Assembly (NCBI GenBank): GCA_013146195.2
Contig: CM028377.1
Location: forward strand, 170,851,824-170,915,823
DNA length: 64,000 nt
Direction of reading: 5' to 3'
From: Codonopsis lanceolata
Taxonomy: Eukaryota > Streptophyta > Magnoliopsida > Asterales > Campanulaceae
Shown here piece by piece: positions 42,691-53,429 of the stretch (positions are counted from its first letter, which is position 1; the number at the start of each line of letters is the position of its first letter). Position numbers and translations under genes: made by a program. The notes under the pieces are model-generated. The model was not told the origin of the DNA. It saw only the letters and a program-made list of their open reading frames with translations, and made no database searches.

Positions 42691-43785
42691 TTAAACACCA
42701 CTGATGTTATAAAATCTCAAAACAGAACCCCTAAATGTAACACCCAAAAACACTAACTACAACACCACTCAAGAGGCCAAGTTATCAAATTGCTCTCCTT
42801 CTATTTTAAAAGAAGAAAAAAAAACTTTAAAATAGTTTTGTTTACCAAACCGTCCTCCTTCTATTTTAAAAGAAAAAAAGAAAAACGTTAAAATACTAAC
42901 TGTTTAAAGATGTAGGGAAAAACAACAGCACTCTCAGGCTAACAGTTGGGTTTTGTTTTTGAAAATTGACGATTCTTTAAGAAATTGTTTGAAAAGGCTG
43001 GCGACATTTTTCTAAAAATGAGGAAAAAAAAACTGACAGTTCAAGAAAACTATTGAAAAAACTGGCTACTTTCTTTAAAAATTGTCAAAAAATTGACGAC
43101 TTTTTTTCTTTTTTAATCTTTCTTTCCCGGCTGCCTCTCATGGAGCTATTCTCATGTTTGAGTAATAAAATTATCACCAACTACCTGCTGCATTTTCAAA
43201 AGAGGGAAAGGATAAGGGTACTCTTCATTATTCCATAAAAGAAAGTAGCTGGAACCAACATGGATTTTAATTTCATAATGATTCCAAAAGTGGATTACCA
43301 TACTAATGACATAGGAGAATAAAAGTTCGAAGACCCCTCCCTTATAAATTTAGGGTTTATGGTTTAGAGTTTGATTTTTTTTTATAAGAAGATAAATTAG
43401 TATTTAGGGTTAAGGGTTAATTGTTTTTTTTTTATAAGAGGACTAAGTAGTAATTAGATCTTTAAGTGGATATTGTATTTAGTGTTTTTTGTGTAATATT
43501 TAAAATCATTCTTTCAAAAAAATTTATCAATATTTTCCAAAAATTGCTCTTATTCACTTCGCTCAAATTAAATGTTGTTAAAAAAGGGTTGTTGAGTGGA
43601 GAAAGAAAAATAATATTGTAACTTAACTACAATAAATCATCTTAAACGAAGGTAAATCAATCCCTTTTATAATTTTTTCTTAATCTATGTAAAAATTGTT
43701 AAAACATCTTTTATTTTGGACAAATGCAGTAATTCACTACAAAATCTTCTCTTTAAATGCTCACCAGAAATGAAGGTAAAAATAG
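42691..43785. other. AT-rich spacer with a short direct repeat
   Basis: CTCCTTCTATTTTAAAAGAA occurs twice, 58 bp apart (about 42,798 and 42,856). TTTAGGGTTTA-like words near 43,350 and 43,405 are too few and imperfect to call telomeric repeats. No gene is recognised. Confidence 0.5.
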
Positions 43786-43788
43786 GTG

Positions 43789-43970
43789 TAAGACAGTTTT
43801 ACATATAGTTATTGTAAGATAGATCCTTCTTATCCAACCCACTGTCTGTTGGGGGATTGAATTGTATGAAATTAAAACTTTTTTGTCTTAAGACAGTTTT
43901 GCATATATTTATTGTAAAATGGATTCTTCTTATCCAACCTACTGTGTGTTGGGGGGTTGAATTGTATGAA
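43789..43970. repeat. 101-bp tandem duplication, interrupted by a SINE
   Basis: AAGACAGTTTTRCATATA...TTGAATTGTATGAA occurs at 43,789 and 43,890. The second copy runs directly into the SINE tail. Confidence 0.85.
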
Positions 43971-44046
43971 TTTTTTTTTTTGGAGCATGAGAAAGGATCG
44001 AACCTGAGATCTCATACTTTGTAAAGCCCCGTATCTACCAAATTAA
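43971..44046 (-). mobile_element. tRNA-derived SINE, inverted relative to the 24.8-kb copy
   Basis: On the minus strand it reads CTTTACAAAGTATGAGATCT, then the B box GGTTCGATCC and an A-tail of about eleven bases. It closely follows the 24,755-24,846 copy, though the A-box side is shorter or decayed. Confidence 0.7.
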
Positions 44047-44352
44047 GATTACAATATTTTGCAGGAGACTTACTCCCGAATAAAAATGAATGCCCAATCC
44101 AAACCATTCCACCATCAACAAACAACAACTCTAACAACCCATCACACAGTCACAACCCCAACAGCCCGTCTTTCGAAAATATAAACTCATGTTCAACAAT
44201 AATTTTTCCACAAATTTTCCGATGTAATTGTATATACCAAAAGTTTAGCCCAAAAGCTATAGAACCAATAAATTTGCAAGGTGAGGCTAAAGATTCAGGT
44301 TAATTGGGTTTGTTTAAAGGGTTTGATTTTGTTAGAAAATTTGGGATTCGTT

Positions 44353-44408
44353 GATGGATTGTAGCGATTCTAGCGAAGATGGTGATGATCCACTTCGAAG
44401 ATTGATAA
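44353..44408 (+). pseudogene. Likely first exon of the second MuDR-like gene
   Basis: An ATG at 44,353 opens MDCSDSSEDGDDPLRRLIK and runs to a good donor (AAA|GTGAGTGG at 44,408/44,409). The next plausible acceptor on this strand (TTATTGTACAG, ending 56,446) leads into a MuDR-like N-terminus, with the 11.3-kb insertion between. The assignment is by position and splice signals only. Confidence 0.4.
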
Positions 44409-44689
44409 AGTGAGTGGGGATGGGATTGTTTGATAAATGGTATTTGGAGTTTGGCCGAGAATTTGCGTTTTCAGTTTGCTTCATATGTTTTTATGCTTCA
44501 TACCCATCTACTACCGGCTACTGTATGCGAATATGAGTTTTGCACCCTGTATTGTGTATGAATGAATGAACTTTTATTTGTTTTGTTATATGAATGTTGT
44601 GAATGAAACTGATATTATTTTTAAATTATATCATTTTCTTACATGTTAATTTGTTTGCATGTGCTTTAAAGGCATAAAGTTGTTCCCTC

Positions 44690-45097
44690 GTCCCAGGTTT
44701 ATGGAGTTATATTTTATTTTTTGTTCTTTGTGCGATGCTTGATTGGTCAAGTACTATGACATTTTTTATGAATTGGCTTCATTATTTGCTTGGTCCCCAT
44801 GTTTATGAAGTCATATTGTATTTTTGGTTCTCTGTGCTATACTTTACTAGTCCCTCAATTTTTATGTATTAGTTCTCTGTTATGAATTGGCTTAATGATC
44901 TCTCGTTCCCATGTTTATGAAGTTATATTGGGGGACAAAAAGTAGACCCCAGGCTTATTTACCTGTTTTTTTTTTTTTTGTCTACCACTTACTGTATTTA
45001 ATTCCATGATGTTTTCTATTATTAATTGGCTTTACCCCATGTTTATGAAGTCATATTATTTTTGGTTCTCTGTGCTATGCTTTACTGGTCCTTAATA
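44690..45097. repeat. Intronic direct repeats, about 130-200 bp
   Basis: CCCATGTTTATGAAGTYATATT recurs near 44,792, 44,908 and 45,040, and TTTGGTTCTCTGTGCTATRC near 44,822 and 45,061. The run continues after the large insertion with ATGTATTGGTTTTCTGTTATGAATTGG at 56,375. These copies supply the unfilled-site comparison. Confidence 0.8.
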
Positions 45098-45229
45098 CTA
45101 GTTATTTAGCACGTGCTATGCACGGGTATAATGTAGGATATATATATATTTTTGTAATAATAATATAACTTTTAGACATTATAATTAGATTGTTAATCTC
45201 TTCTATTATTATAATTTTTTTATATTGTT

Positions 45230-47020
45230 ACTAATATTAAACGATTTTTTTACCTAAATACTTTTAAAATTAATATAAGTTTCTAGCTAACGTGAGATAC
45301 ATATTTTGTATTAATAATAATAGTAATTTTTTTTATCTAAAGACTTTTAAAATTAACATTTAACTTGATAATAATATTAGAAGTCATTTTGTTAAAAACT
45401 TTTAAAATCATAATTCATTTTTAAACAATGTGAGATACATATTTTATATTTTTATTGGTAATGAAAGTTTAAGTCTTTTATCTAAAGACTTTAAAACCAA
45501 CACCACATTCTATAACCATGTGGTATACATATTTTCTATTAGTAATAATAGTAGTGGATAAAAGACTTTTTAAATAATATTCATTTCTAAACAATGTGGA
45601 TACATATTTTCTATTGGTAATAACAAAAAATGTCTTTATCTAATTACTTTTATAACTAATACTCATTTCTAAATAATATGAAATACATTTCTTTGTAACC
45701 AATGTGAGATACATTATCTAAAAACTTTTTAAACCAATATCACTTTATAATCAATGTGAAATATTTCTCTTCTATTGCTAATAATTATAGACTTTTAAAA
45801 TCAACATCACTCTCTAACCAATGTGTAATACATATCCTCATTTGGTAATAATAGAAGAAGTCTTTTATTTTAAAAATTTTATAACCAACATCTCTTCCTA
45901 AATAATGTGGGATACAACTCTTCTATTACATTGACGATAAAAGTAAAAGTCTCTTATCTAAAGACTTTTAAAACTAACATCATTTTTTAGCAAATGTAAG
46001 ATATCTCTTCTATTAGTAATAATAGTAAAAGTTTTTTTTATCTAAAATTAAAATCAACATCACTTTCTAACCAATATGAGATATACATATTCTATTGATA
46101 ATAATGGTAGAAGTCTTCTATTTAAAGACTTTAAAAACAAACATTACCCTCTACCAAATGTCAGTGTTCTAAACTAGCTTTTTTTTGCCTGCGCTAGGCT
46201 CTCTAGCGACTTTCTTAGTCGCCGCCTAATCGACCAAGTCGACACCTACATTGTCGATCTACCAGATAGATAGAAGAAAGAAGAAGAAAAAAAGATAAAG
46301 AAGGGGGCTGTCTTGAGACTCATAATTTAGAATGAGAAGGGATTAGGGAGGATATGTTATACTGTGGGTTGTAGGGACAGTCGGTAGGTGGAGTAATATA
46401 TATATATATATATATATATATTAGTTCTAAACTTAGCTGGTTTATTGCTTTGGGGTTGTTGAGAATTGAGATTAAAGGTATGTTTGTATATTTTTGTTCA
46501 TTTTATAAATATGGACAAGTGTTTGATAAAATGATAAGCATTAAAAAAAATTAATTTGTAGTCAATGTGTTTGATTTTTGATGTAAATTATCAAAAAAAA
46601 TGGTAATTATGTCTTAATTCTAGGCCCCGCCTAGGCCCCGATTACGCCCCGACTAGTCCCCTAGGCGCTAGGCGCTAGTGTGCCGCCTACCGACCGCCTA
46701 ACGATTTTTAGAACCTTGCCAAATGTATGATACATCTATTCTATTGGTAATAATTGTATTTTTAAAACAACATTAATTTATAGCCAATGTGTGATACATC
46801 TTTTCTATTGATAATAATAGTAGAATACTTTGTAACCAATGTGAAATACTTGCATCCATGTGGAAGCTTTAAAAACTTTTGGTTTTCAAGTGACTTTGAA
46901 AATCAACATCACTTTCCAACCAATGTATGATGCATTTCTTCTATTGATACTTAATAATAGAAATTTTAAAACCAACATCAATTTCTAACCAATGTGGGAT
47001 ACATCTCTTCTATTGTTGAA
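45230..47020. repeat. Degenerate repeat of about 75 bp, many copies
   Basis: The unit ACCAATGTGRGATACAT...CTTCTATTGGTAATAATAG...GACTTTTAAAAYCAACATCA recurs about sixteen times with spacing of roughly 60-110 bp. A hAT element interrupts the array at 46,162. More copies occur at 49,920-50,300 and 52,050-52,180. Confidence 0.8.
46162..46718. mobile_element. Non-autonomous hAT element
   Basis: The 8-bp duplication CCAAATGT lies at 46,154-46,161 and 46,719-46,726. Termini CAGTGTTCTAAA and TTTAGAACCTTG are inverted repeats with two mismatches. Subterminal GC-rich words (CGCCTAGGCCCCG, CTAGGCGCTAGGCGCTAG) contrast with the AT-rich host. It is 557 bp. A truncated relative starts at 60,903. Confidence 0.93.
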
Positions 47021-47029
47021 AAAATAGTA

Positions 47030-47568
47030 TTTTTAGTGAAAGAAATTGTGCAACTTGAGGCACGAAATTCTTTACGTGCCATTTGTTTGTTGACGAATGT
47101 AATTACGCAAAATTTGTTCTATTCGGTGAGAGCATCAAAATAATATATTTATTTGTCCAAATCGAGTTTTGGGTAATAAGATATCAAGACTTAAAGTATA
47201 ATACTTGTTAAAATAATTAGTGTTTTTAGTGAGAGAAATTATGCAACTTGAGGCACGAATTTCTTTACGTGTCATTTGTTTGTTGGAGAATGTAATTGCG
47301 CAAATGTATTATACTCGGTGAGAGCATCGAAATCATATATTTATTTGTCCAAATCGAGTTTTGGATGAATAAGATATCAAGAGTTAAAGTATAATACTTA
47401 TTAAAAATTAGTGTTTTTAGTGAAAGAAATTATGCAACTTGAGGCACAAATTTCTTTACGTGTCATTTGTTTATTGACAAAAGTAATTGTGCAAATGTGT
47501 TCTACTCGTCAAGAACATCGAAATGATATATTTATTTGTCCAAATCAAGTTTTGGATGAATAAAATAT
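47030..47568. repeat. Three tandem cassettes of about 191 bp
   Basis: CAACTTGAGGCACRAA recurs at 47,051, 47,244 and 47,435, with shared TTTATTTGTCCAAATCRAGT and TTAAAGTATAATACTT. The paralogous block at 52,209, 52,401 and 52,584 has the same three cassettes. Confidence 0.92.
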
Positions 47569-49572
47569 GGCTTAAATCACAATTTGGTCACCCTACTTTC
47601 CCACTTTTTGCAATATGGTGACTCTACAATTTTTTTTTTCAATTTAATCATTGTACTTGGCAACGTATAGCACATTCATCACTCCATCCAATTTTTTGGA
47701 TGGAAAACTTAAAACAATTGTGGAAACCCGAAAATACCCTTAGCTTAAATCACAATTTGGTCACCCTACTTTCCTACTTTTTACAATAAGGTGACTCTAA
47801 CTGGAAAATTACATATTCATCTTTATTTGGGTCAACAATGTTCATCGATGATATTCAAAATGGAGTACCAGCATCACAGTCATCCAAGAAATTGATCTAA
47901 GAGATGTACATTCATACTTGATCGGTCTTTATTAGTATTTCGCTAAGCAAGCATGGTCCGCCATCTAAATCTTCTGCTTTAAAACCTGGCGTAACTGTAC
48001 CTTTTGACTCTCCATCCTTGCTTCCATAAGCTTTGATTTCAAATTATGCTTCTGCATTCCACCACGGGGCCATTCAATGCACCCTTTCATCCCACGAGTT
48101 ATATGTGGATTGCCCGAGTTAGGTGAGCTCCTGTGTTCGATTAAATCTGGTGGGCTATGCCCGTCTTTGCCGGAGCCTCGGTCTGGGGAATTCACAACAC
48201 CATTTGAAAACTGGGCATTGGAAAGCCTTCCATTTACTCCCTCTACAGATATAATCTTATAGTTTTCCCCGTTGCTTTGGTGTGATTTCCAGAGTCGAGA
48301 TATGGAAGACCCCTTTTTCATTTATTTGGTTGGCACCGAACAGAGTTCACTAATTTCAGTGATTGGTGCATCCTCCCTGCATTTCCTTCCCACTCATTGC
48401 GCTACGACACGTTCTTGTCACGCTGCATATTGTTGATAGATGGGTCACTCCCGTTGGGGGAATAACTTGAACCCTGATCCTCGACATGGCTCACAGTTTC
48501 CCATCCACTTTCATCATCATCATCATCATCATCATCATCTTCTTCTTCTTCTTCTTCTTCTCCTTCTTCAATATCATCATTTTGATTGAAATACGGATTG
48601 GAATGTCTCTGAATACCATCTTTATTGAACATATTGACTTCAGGGCTTACTGTATGAACTTTCGGGCCATGGCTAGCAGGACTATAAACAGGACAAGCTT
48701 CAATCTCCCTGACATTTGTTTCCCCAAAATTAGCATCTTCAAAAATAGAGGAAATATCATCCGGATTTGGGGGATCATAAGTAAATTCCCTCATCTTCCA
48801 GTTCGTTCTCCCTCAAATCAAAGTCCCAGATCCAGGCGAGCCTCTTCCATTACTAGTCTAGCTATAGCTCCCCCATCTCTCTTTTCTCCGTTTCCAGTCA
48901 AGCGGCTCCAAGCTGCACCAACCCCCACCCTCTCCTCACTCAGATCCATTTTTTCTTTATCTCTGTCAATCATCGATGGCTCCTTCTCATCTCCCAGTTC
49001 GCTCTTTTTCCATCTCTTCATCTTCGGTCAACACCACCATCTGCATTCTTTCTTTCAGATCCAGTGAAGACGTACAGTTCCCAAGCTTCATCATCTCTGC
49101 CAATCGACGGCCTTCACTGGCCTAGCAACCCAGCCACAAGTCCTCTCTCTTCTTTCTTGCCGCAAACAGCCTCGTTTCCAAGAGAATTGCCAGTCCCCGG
49201 TATTAATGGTGGTGTTGTTGTGTTCGCCGGAGAAAGCCCCAATTTTGGGGACGACCTGGTAGAAAGAGTAGACTAAGAGTGCACTGAGACTTTTTGATAT
49301 TTTTCCTCTTTTTTTTTGTAGAAAGTTACCTTATTGCAAAAGTGTGAAAGTAGGGTGACCAAATTGCGATTAAGCCAAAGCAGTTTGATTTTGTTCAGAG
49401 GGTATTTTAGTCTTTTAAACCATTTCCATCCAACATAACGGACGGAAATGGATTGAGTGACCATATTGAATGTCCAAACCAAGTAGAATGACTAAATTGA
49501 AAAAAAAAAAATTGTAGAGTCACCATATTGCAAAAAGGGGGAAAGTAGGGTGACCGAATTGCTATTTAAGCC
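47569..49572 (-). mobile_element. Pack-MULE with doubled terminal inverted repeats
   Basis: The 9-bp duplication ATAAAATAT lies at 47,560-47,568 and 49,573-49,581. Outer TIRs begin GGCTTAAATCACAATTTGGT (left) and its inverted partner (right), paired over about 90 bp. A second copy of the same terminal sequence lies inside each end (from 47,743 and to 49,376). An unfilled relative exists at about 52,705 (GATGAATAAGATATCAAAGC). The TIR resembles that of the 38.8-kb Pack-MULE. The interior carries a captured gene piece on the minus strand. Confidence 0.92.
47965..48794 (-). pseudogene. Captured gene fragment, family not recognised
   Basis: Two open blocks lie on the minus strand. The first (48,794-48,402) begins MREFTYDPPNPDDISSIFED and ends in an acidic run of Glu then Asp, encoded by (TTC)n and (TCA)n on the plus strand, followed by SGWETVSHVEDQGSSY. 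The second (48,321-47,965) reads SRLWKSHQSNGENYKIISVE, RGMKGCIEWPRG and ESQKVQLRQVLKQKI before a stop. Codon usage and composition are exon-like and unlike the surrounding AT-rich DNA. A C-terminal piece of a large plant protein is likely, but I cannot name it. The C/T-rich stretch at 48,820-49,250 may be captured promoter or 5' UTR. Confidence 0.6.
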
Positions 49573-49803
49573 ATAAAATATCAAAGTTTAAAGTATGATG
49601 TTAAAAGTGAGTCATTAGAAGAAATATCTAACTTTGAAGAGTTTTATCCCACATTGGTTAGAAGTAATGTTAGTTGTAATTTTTTTTAAATATAAGTCTT
49701 CTACTATTGACAATAGAAGAAGTTATATATACTAATACTAATACCCATTATCATTATGATTATTATTATGTATTATTATTAGTTAATGGTTAGAAAACCA
49801 AAA

Positions 49804-49805
<2 letters not shown>

Positions 49806-49871
<66 letters not shown>
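49806..49871. repeat. (TA)n microsatellite
   Basis: A TA dinucleotide run of about 66 bases at the right edge of the truncated TIR element. Confidence 0.95.
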
Positions 49872-49873
<2 letters not shown>

Positions 49874-50305
49874 TATATTGCTAATAATAGTAAGTCTTTT
49901 ATATAATCTAAAATAATTAAAAATCAACATAATTTTTTAACCAATGTGAGATATACATTTTCTATTGGTAATAATGGTAGAAGTTTTTTAACAAAAAACT
50001 TTAAAAATCAACATCACTTTATAACAAATGAATGATACATCTTTTCAATTAGTAATTAATAATAATATTTTTAATACAAACATCAATTTTTAATCAATGT
50101 GTGATACATCTCTTCTATTGGTAATAATAGTAGAATATTTTGTAACCATGTGAGATACATCTCTTGTAAAAGTGAAAGTCTTTAGTCTTTTAAAGACTTT
50201 AAAATCTAACATTTTCTTTTTAAACAATGTGTTATAATATAAAATAATTTATACTCAACATCATTTTCTAGTCAATGTGAGATATACATCTTCTATTAGT
50301 AATAA

Positions 50306-50917
50306 CTAGGTTATACCCGTGCGATGTACGACTTTAAGATTTTTTTTTTCAAAAGTTGCTTATAATAAAAAAAAAATTCAAACTCGTTAAAATTAGAATC
50401 TTTTGAATAAATTTAAAATAGGATAAATATTGAATTTAATATATGAATAATTAATGCAATATAAAATAAACAGTTTAATTAAATGAATCTATTATCTTAT
50501 TAAATTATAGCAAAGATGGACGGGTAATATGAATTTCAAATTTAATTAACTATCTGCAACTGGATCAACTCAATTTTACTTCAAAATATAATAAAATAAT
50601 GAAATTAATAGTTTCTTAAATTTACCAGAATAGTTAGTAATTTAAAATAGTTAACAACTGAATACTTTATATCTTAAATTTAAAATAAATAAAACTTAAA
50701 ATAGTAGGAAATTGAATATATTTTTTTATAACTGGTTTAAAAATCTATCCGGTTGTATTTACCTGTAATTTTAAGATTAGTTTTTTAAAATTTATTAGTA
50801 ACTTTTGATCTGTAAAACTTTTATCTATTAACCGATTATGGTGTTTGTTTTAGTAATATTTAATAGATATATTTGACATATTTTTTTTACTATTTTCTAA
50901 ATTATAAAATACATAAT

Positions 50918-50978
<61 letters not shown>

Positions 50979-51889
50979 GAGATAGCATGATATTAGGAGA
51001 TTTGATATAATCTTTAAGTTTGAGATAATGTTTACATAATAAAATATTTTATATTAAATCAAAAAAAATATTTTTATCTGTAAAACTTTAAAATCAAATA
51101 AGATAAAATCTTATCCTAAACTAACCGTATAAAATCAAATGAATAAAAAAATTATCATAACTATAAAACTTTGAAATCAAATGTGATAAAATCTAACCGT
51201 AAAAAAAACAAACATAAACTAACAGTAAGATTTATCTTAAGCTAACCATATAAAAATCAAATGAATCAATTTTTTTATCCGTAATTTTTTATTTGTAAAA
51301 CTTTTATCAGAAACTTCTTATAAGAGGGTGACACATGGAAAAATGAAATTCTTAAACAAAAATTCTCATTTTATAGGAAGCCGCCACGTGACAGTTGCGA
51401 CTTCTGTTTTAGTCATATTTAATAAATAGATAATTAATAGATTAGTAATTAATAATTAATAAATATAGATTAGTAGAACAAATAACATAGAATTATCCCG
51501 TAGATAATTTGTCTAAATTAAACATTATGAAAATGAAAAGAGATGGAAATTGAAGAGTTTCAGTCAAATTGAATTTGTATAAATTACATAGGATAAAATC
51601 TAGTTTAATTCAGTGATATTTGAAACAAATGAAAACAAAATCATAAATCTCTATCATAAATTTACTCGTAAAACTATATCCTAAATCTATTTTATCAAAT
51701 TAGTTTTAGCATTTTTATCTTATCTAATTAGATTTAAGATTTTTATCTTAAACTAATCAATTTTGAAAAAAAAAACTTACCATTTCGAAGATGACACGTG
51801 GCATCACCGAATTCTTTTAAAACTTTTAGTTTTTCACATAAAGCCGCCATGTGGCAGTAGCGGCTTCTGTTTTAGTAATAGTTAATAGA
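50306..51889 (-). mobile_element. Non-autonomous Helitron(s), same family as the 38.5-kb one
   Basis: On the minus strand the 3' end reads CATCGCACGGGTATAACCTAG|T at 50,306, close to the 38.5-kb Helitron end. Two 5' ends of the same family occur in the same orientation: TCTATTTATTAAATATGACT at 51,430 and TCTATTAACTATTACTAAAA at 51,889. Both are followed by CACGTGGC/CACATGGC and GGCTT. The element may be 1,125 bp with a truncated relative to its right, or one 1,584-bp element with a duplicated 5' end. A (TA)n run lies at 50,932-50,975. No coding capacity. Confidence 0.75.
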
Positions 51890-51904
51890 TTGTAAAAATA
51901 TTTA

Positions 51905-51941
<37 letters not shown>

Positions 51942-53152
51942 TTGGTTAGGAGCACTATGGTTGTGTCACCTCACCACCTTTGGATAAATATTCATTTTAA
52001 AGCATCCATGTGGAAGCTTTAAAAACTTTTGGTTTTCTAGTGACTTTGAAAATCAACATCACTTTCCAACAAATGTATGATGCATGATGTATTTCTTCTA
52101 TTGGTACTTAATAATAGAATTTTTAAAACCAACATCAATTGCTAACCAATGTGGGATACATCTCTTCTATTGTTGAAAAATTAATGTTTTTTGTGAAAGA
52201 AATTGTGTAACTTGAGGCACGAATTTCTTTACGTATCGTTTGTTTGTTAACGAGGTGATTGCGCAAATGTATTCTACTCGGTGAGAGCATCAAAATGATA
52301 TATTTATTTGTCCAAATTGAGTTTTTGATAATAAGATATCAAGACTTAAAGTATAATACTTGTTAAAAAAAATTCGTGTTTTTAGTGAGACAAATTGTGC
52401 AACTTGAGGCACGAATTTCTTTACGTGTCATTTGTTTGTTGGTAAATGTAATTGTGCAAATGTGTTCTACTTGGTGAGAGCATCGAAATGATATATTTAT
52501 TTGTCCAAATTGAGTTTTGGATGAATAAGATATCAAGAGTTAAAGTATAATACTTATTAAAAAATTAGTAAAAGAAATTGTGCAACTTGAGGCACAAATT
52601 TCTTTACATGTCATTTGTTTGTTTGCAAAAGTAATTGTGTAAATGTGTTCTACTCGGCAAGAACATCGAAATGATATATTTATTTGTCCAAATCAAGTTT
52701 TGGATGAATAAGATATCAAAGCTTAAGTATGATGTTAAAAGTGAGTCATTAGAAGTAATATCTAACCTTGAAGAGTTTTATCCCACATTGGTTAGAAGTA
52801 ATGTTAGTTGTAAAAAATTTTAAATATAAATCTTCTACTATTGACAATAGAAGAAGTTATATATACTAATACTAATACCCCTTATCATATTGATTGTTAT
52901 TAGGTATTACTAGTACTCTTGCCCATGCCGATGACACGGCACCAGTTTAAAAATTTATTAATAAATGAAATAGATAATATGGAAATGAATTAATATTTAC
53001 TTATAATTTGTAGGGATTGGATATATGTACCCTACACAACAAAAATAGAAGAAAACTCAAATACTTAACAAAATAAAATCAACACCAATTCAAAATCTCT
53101 TACTCTCCACTCCTTCACAACCTACAGAAATTCAAAACCCCAAAAAAAATAT

Positions 53153-53425
53153 TCATTCTGTCATCGAGTACAAAAACAAACAAACGCACGCCACACCTCT
53201 CCATGTCACGAAAAACATCGCCTCCTCCATCTTTTCCTGACCGCAAAGAGCCTGTATCAGTGTTGTGAAGGAAGTTGCATTCGGATCACAACCTTTTCGC
53301 CTCATCTCCTCTAAAAGATAAAAAGCATCCACCATTTTCCCCGCCACAGCATACCCATTTAGTAAATTGTTATAAACCACAATGTCAAGTGCAATACATG
53401 CTTCTCTCATCTGCACCATACACAT
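53153..53425 (-). pseudogene. PPR protein fragment, captured
   Basis: About two pentatricopeptide repeats are readable: LDIVVYNNLLNGYAVAGKMV then DAFYLLEEMRRKGCDPNATS, followed by FTTLIQALCGQEKMEEAM. The YNxLLNGY and GCxPNxxTFxTLIxA patterns are diagnostic. PPR proteins bind organellar RNA and usually carry ten or more repeats with a targeting peptide; only a short internal or C-terminal piece is here, ending in unrelated residues. Confidence 0.88.
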
Positions 53426-53429
53426 GCTT

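Larger units (their letters stand above)
46848..49805. mobile_element. Truncated copy of the (TA)n-flanked TIR element
   Basis: 46,848-47,568 plus 49,573-49,805 match 52,010-52,909 plus 56,213-56,240 in the same orientation. The outermost parts of both TIRs are missing. The right edge now joins a (TA)n run. A Pack-MULE interrupts it. Confidence 0.65.

Noticed and set aside
43340..43420. TTTAGGGTTTA-like words suggesting interstitial telomere repeats
   Set aside because: Only a few imperfect units separated by poly-T; not a (TTTAGGG)n array.
48486..49067. 193-codon plus-strand open frame with poly-Ile/Phe
   Set aside because: It is the antisense of the captured fragment's acidic run and of a C/T-rich stretch; the minus strand reads as the real exon.
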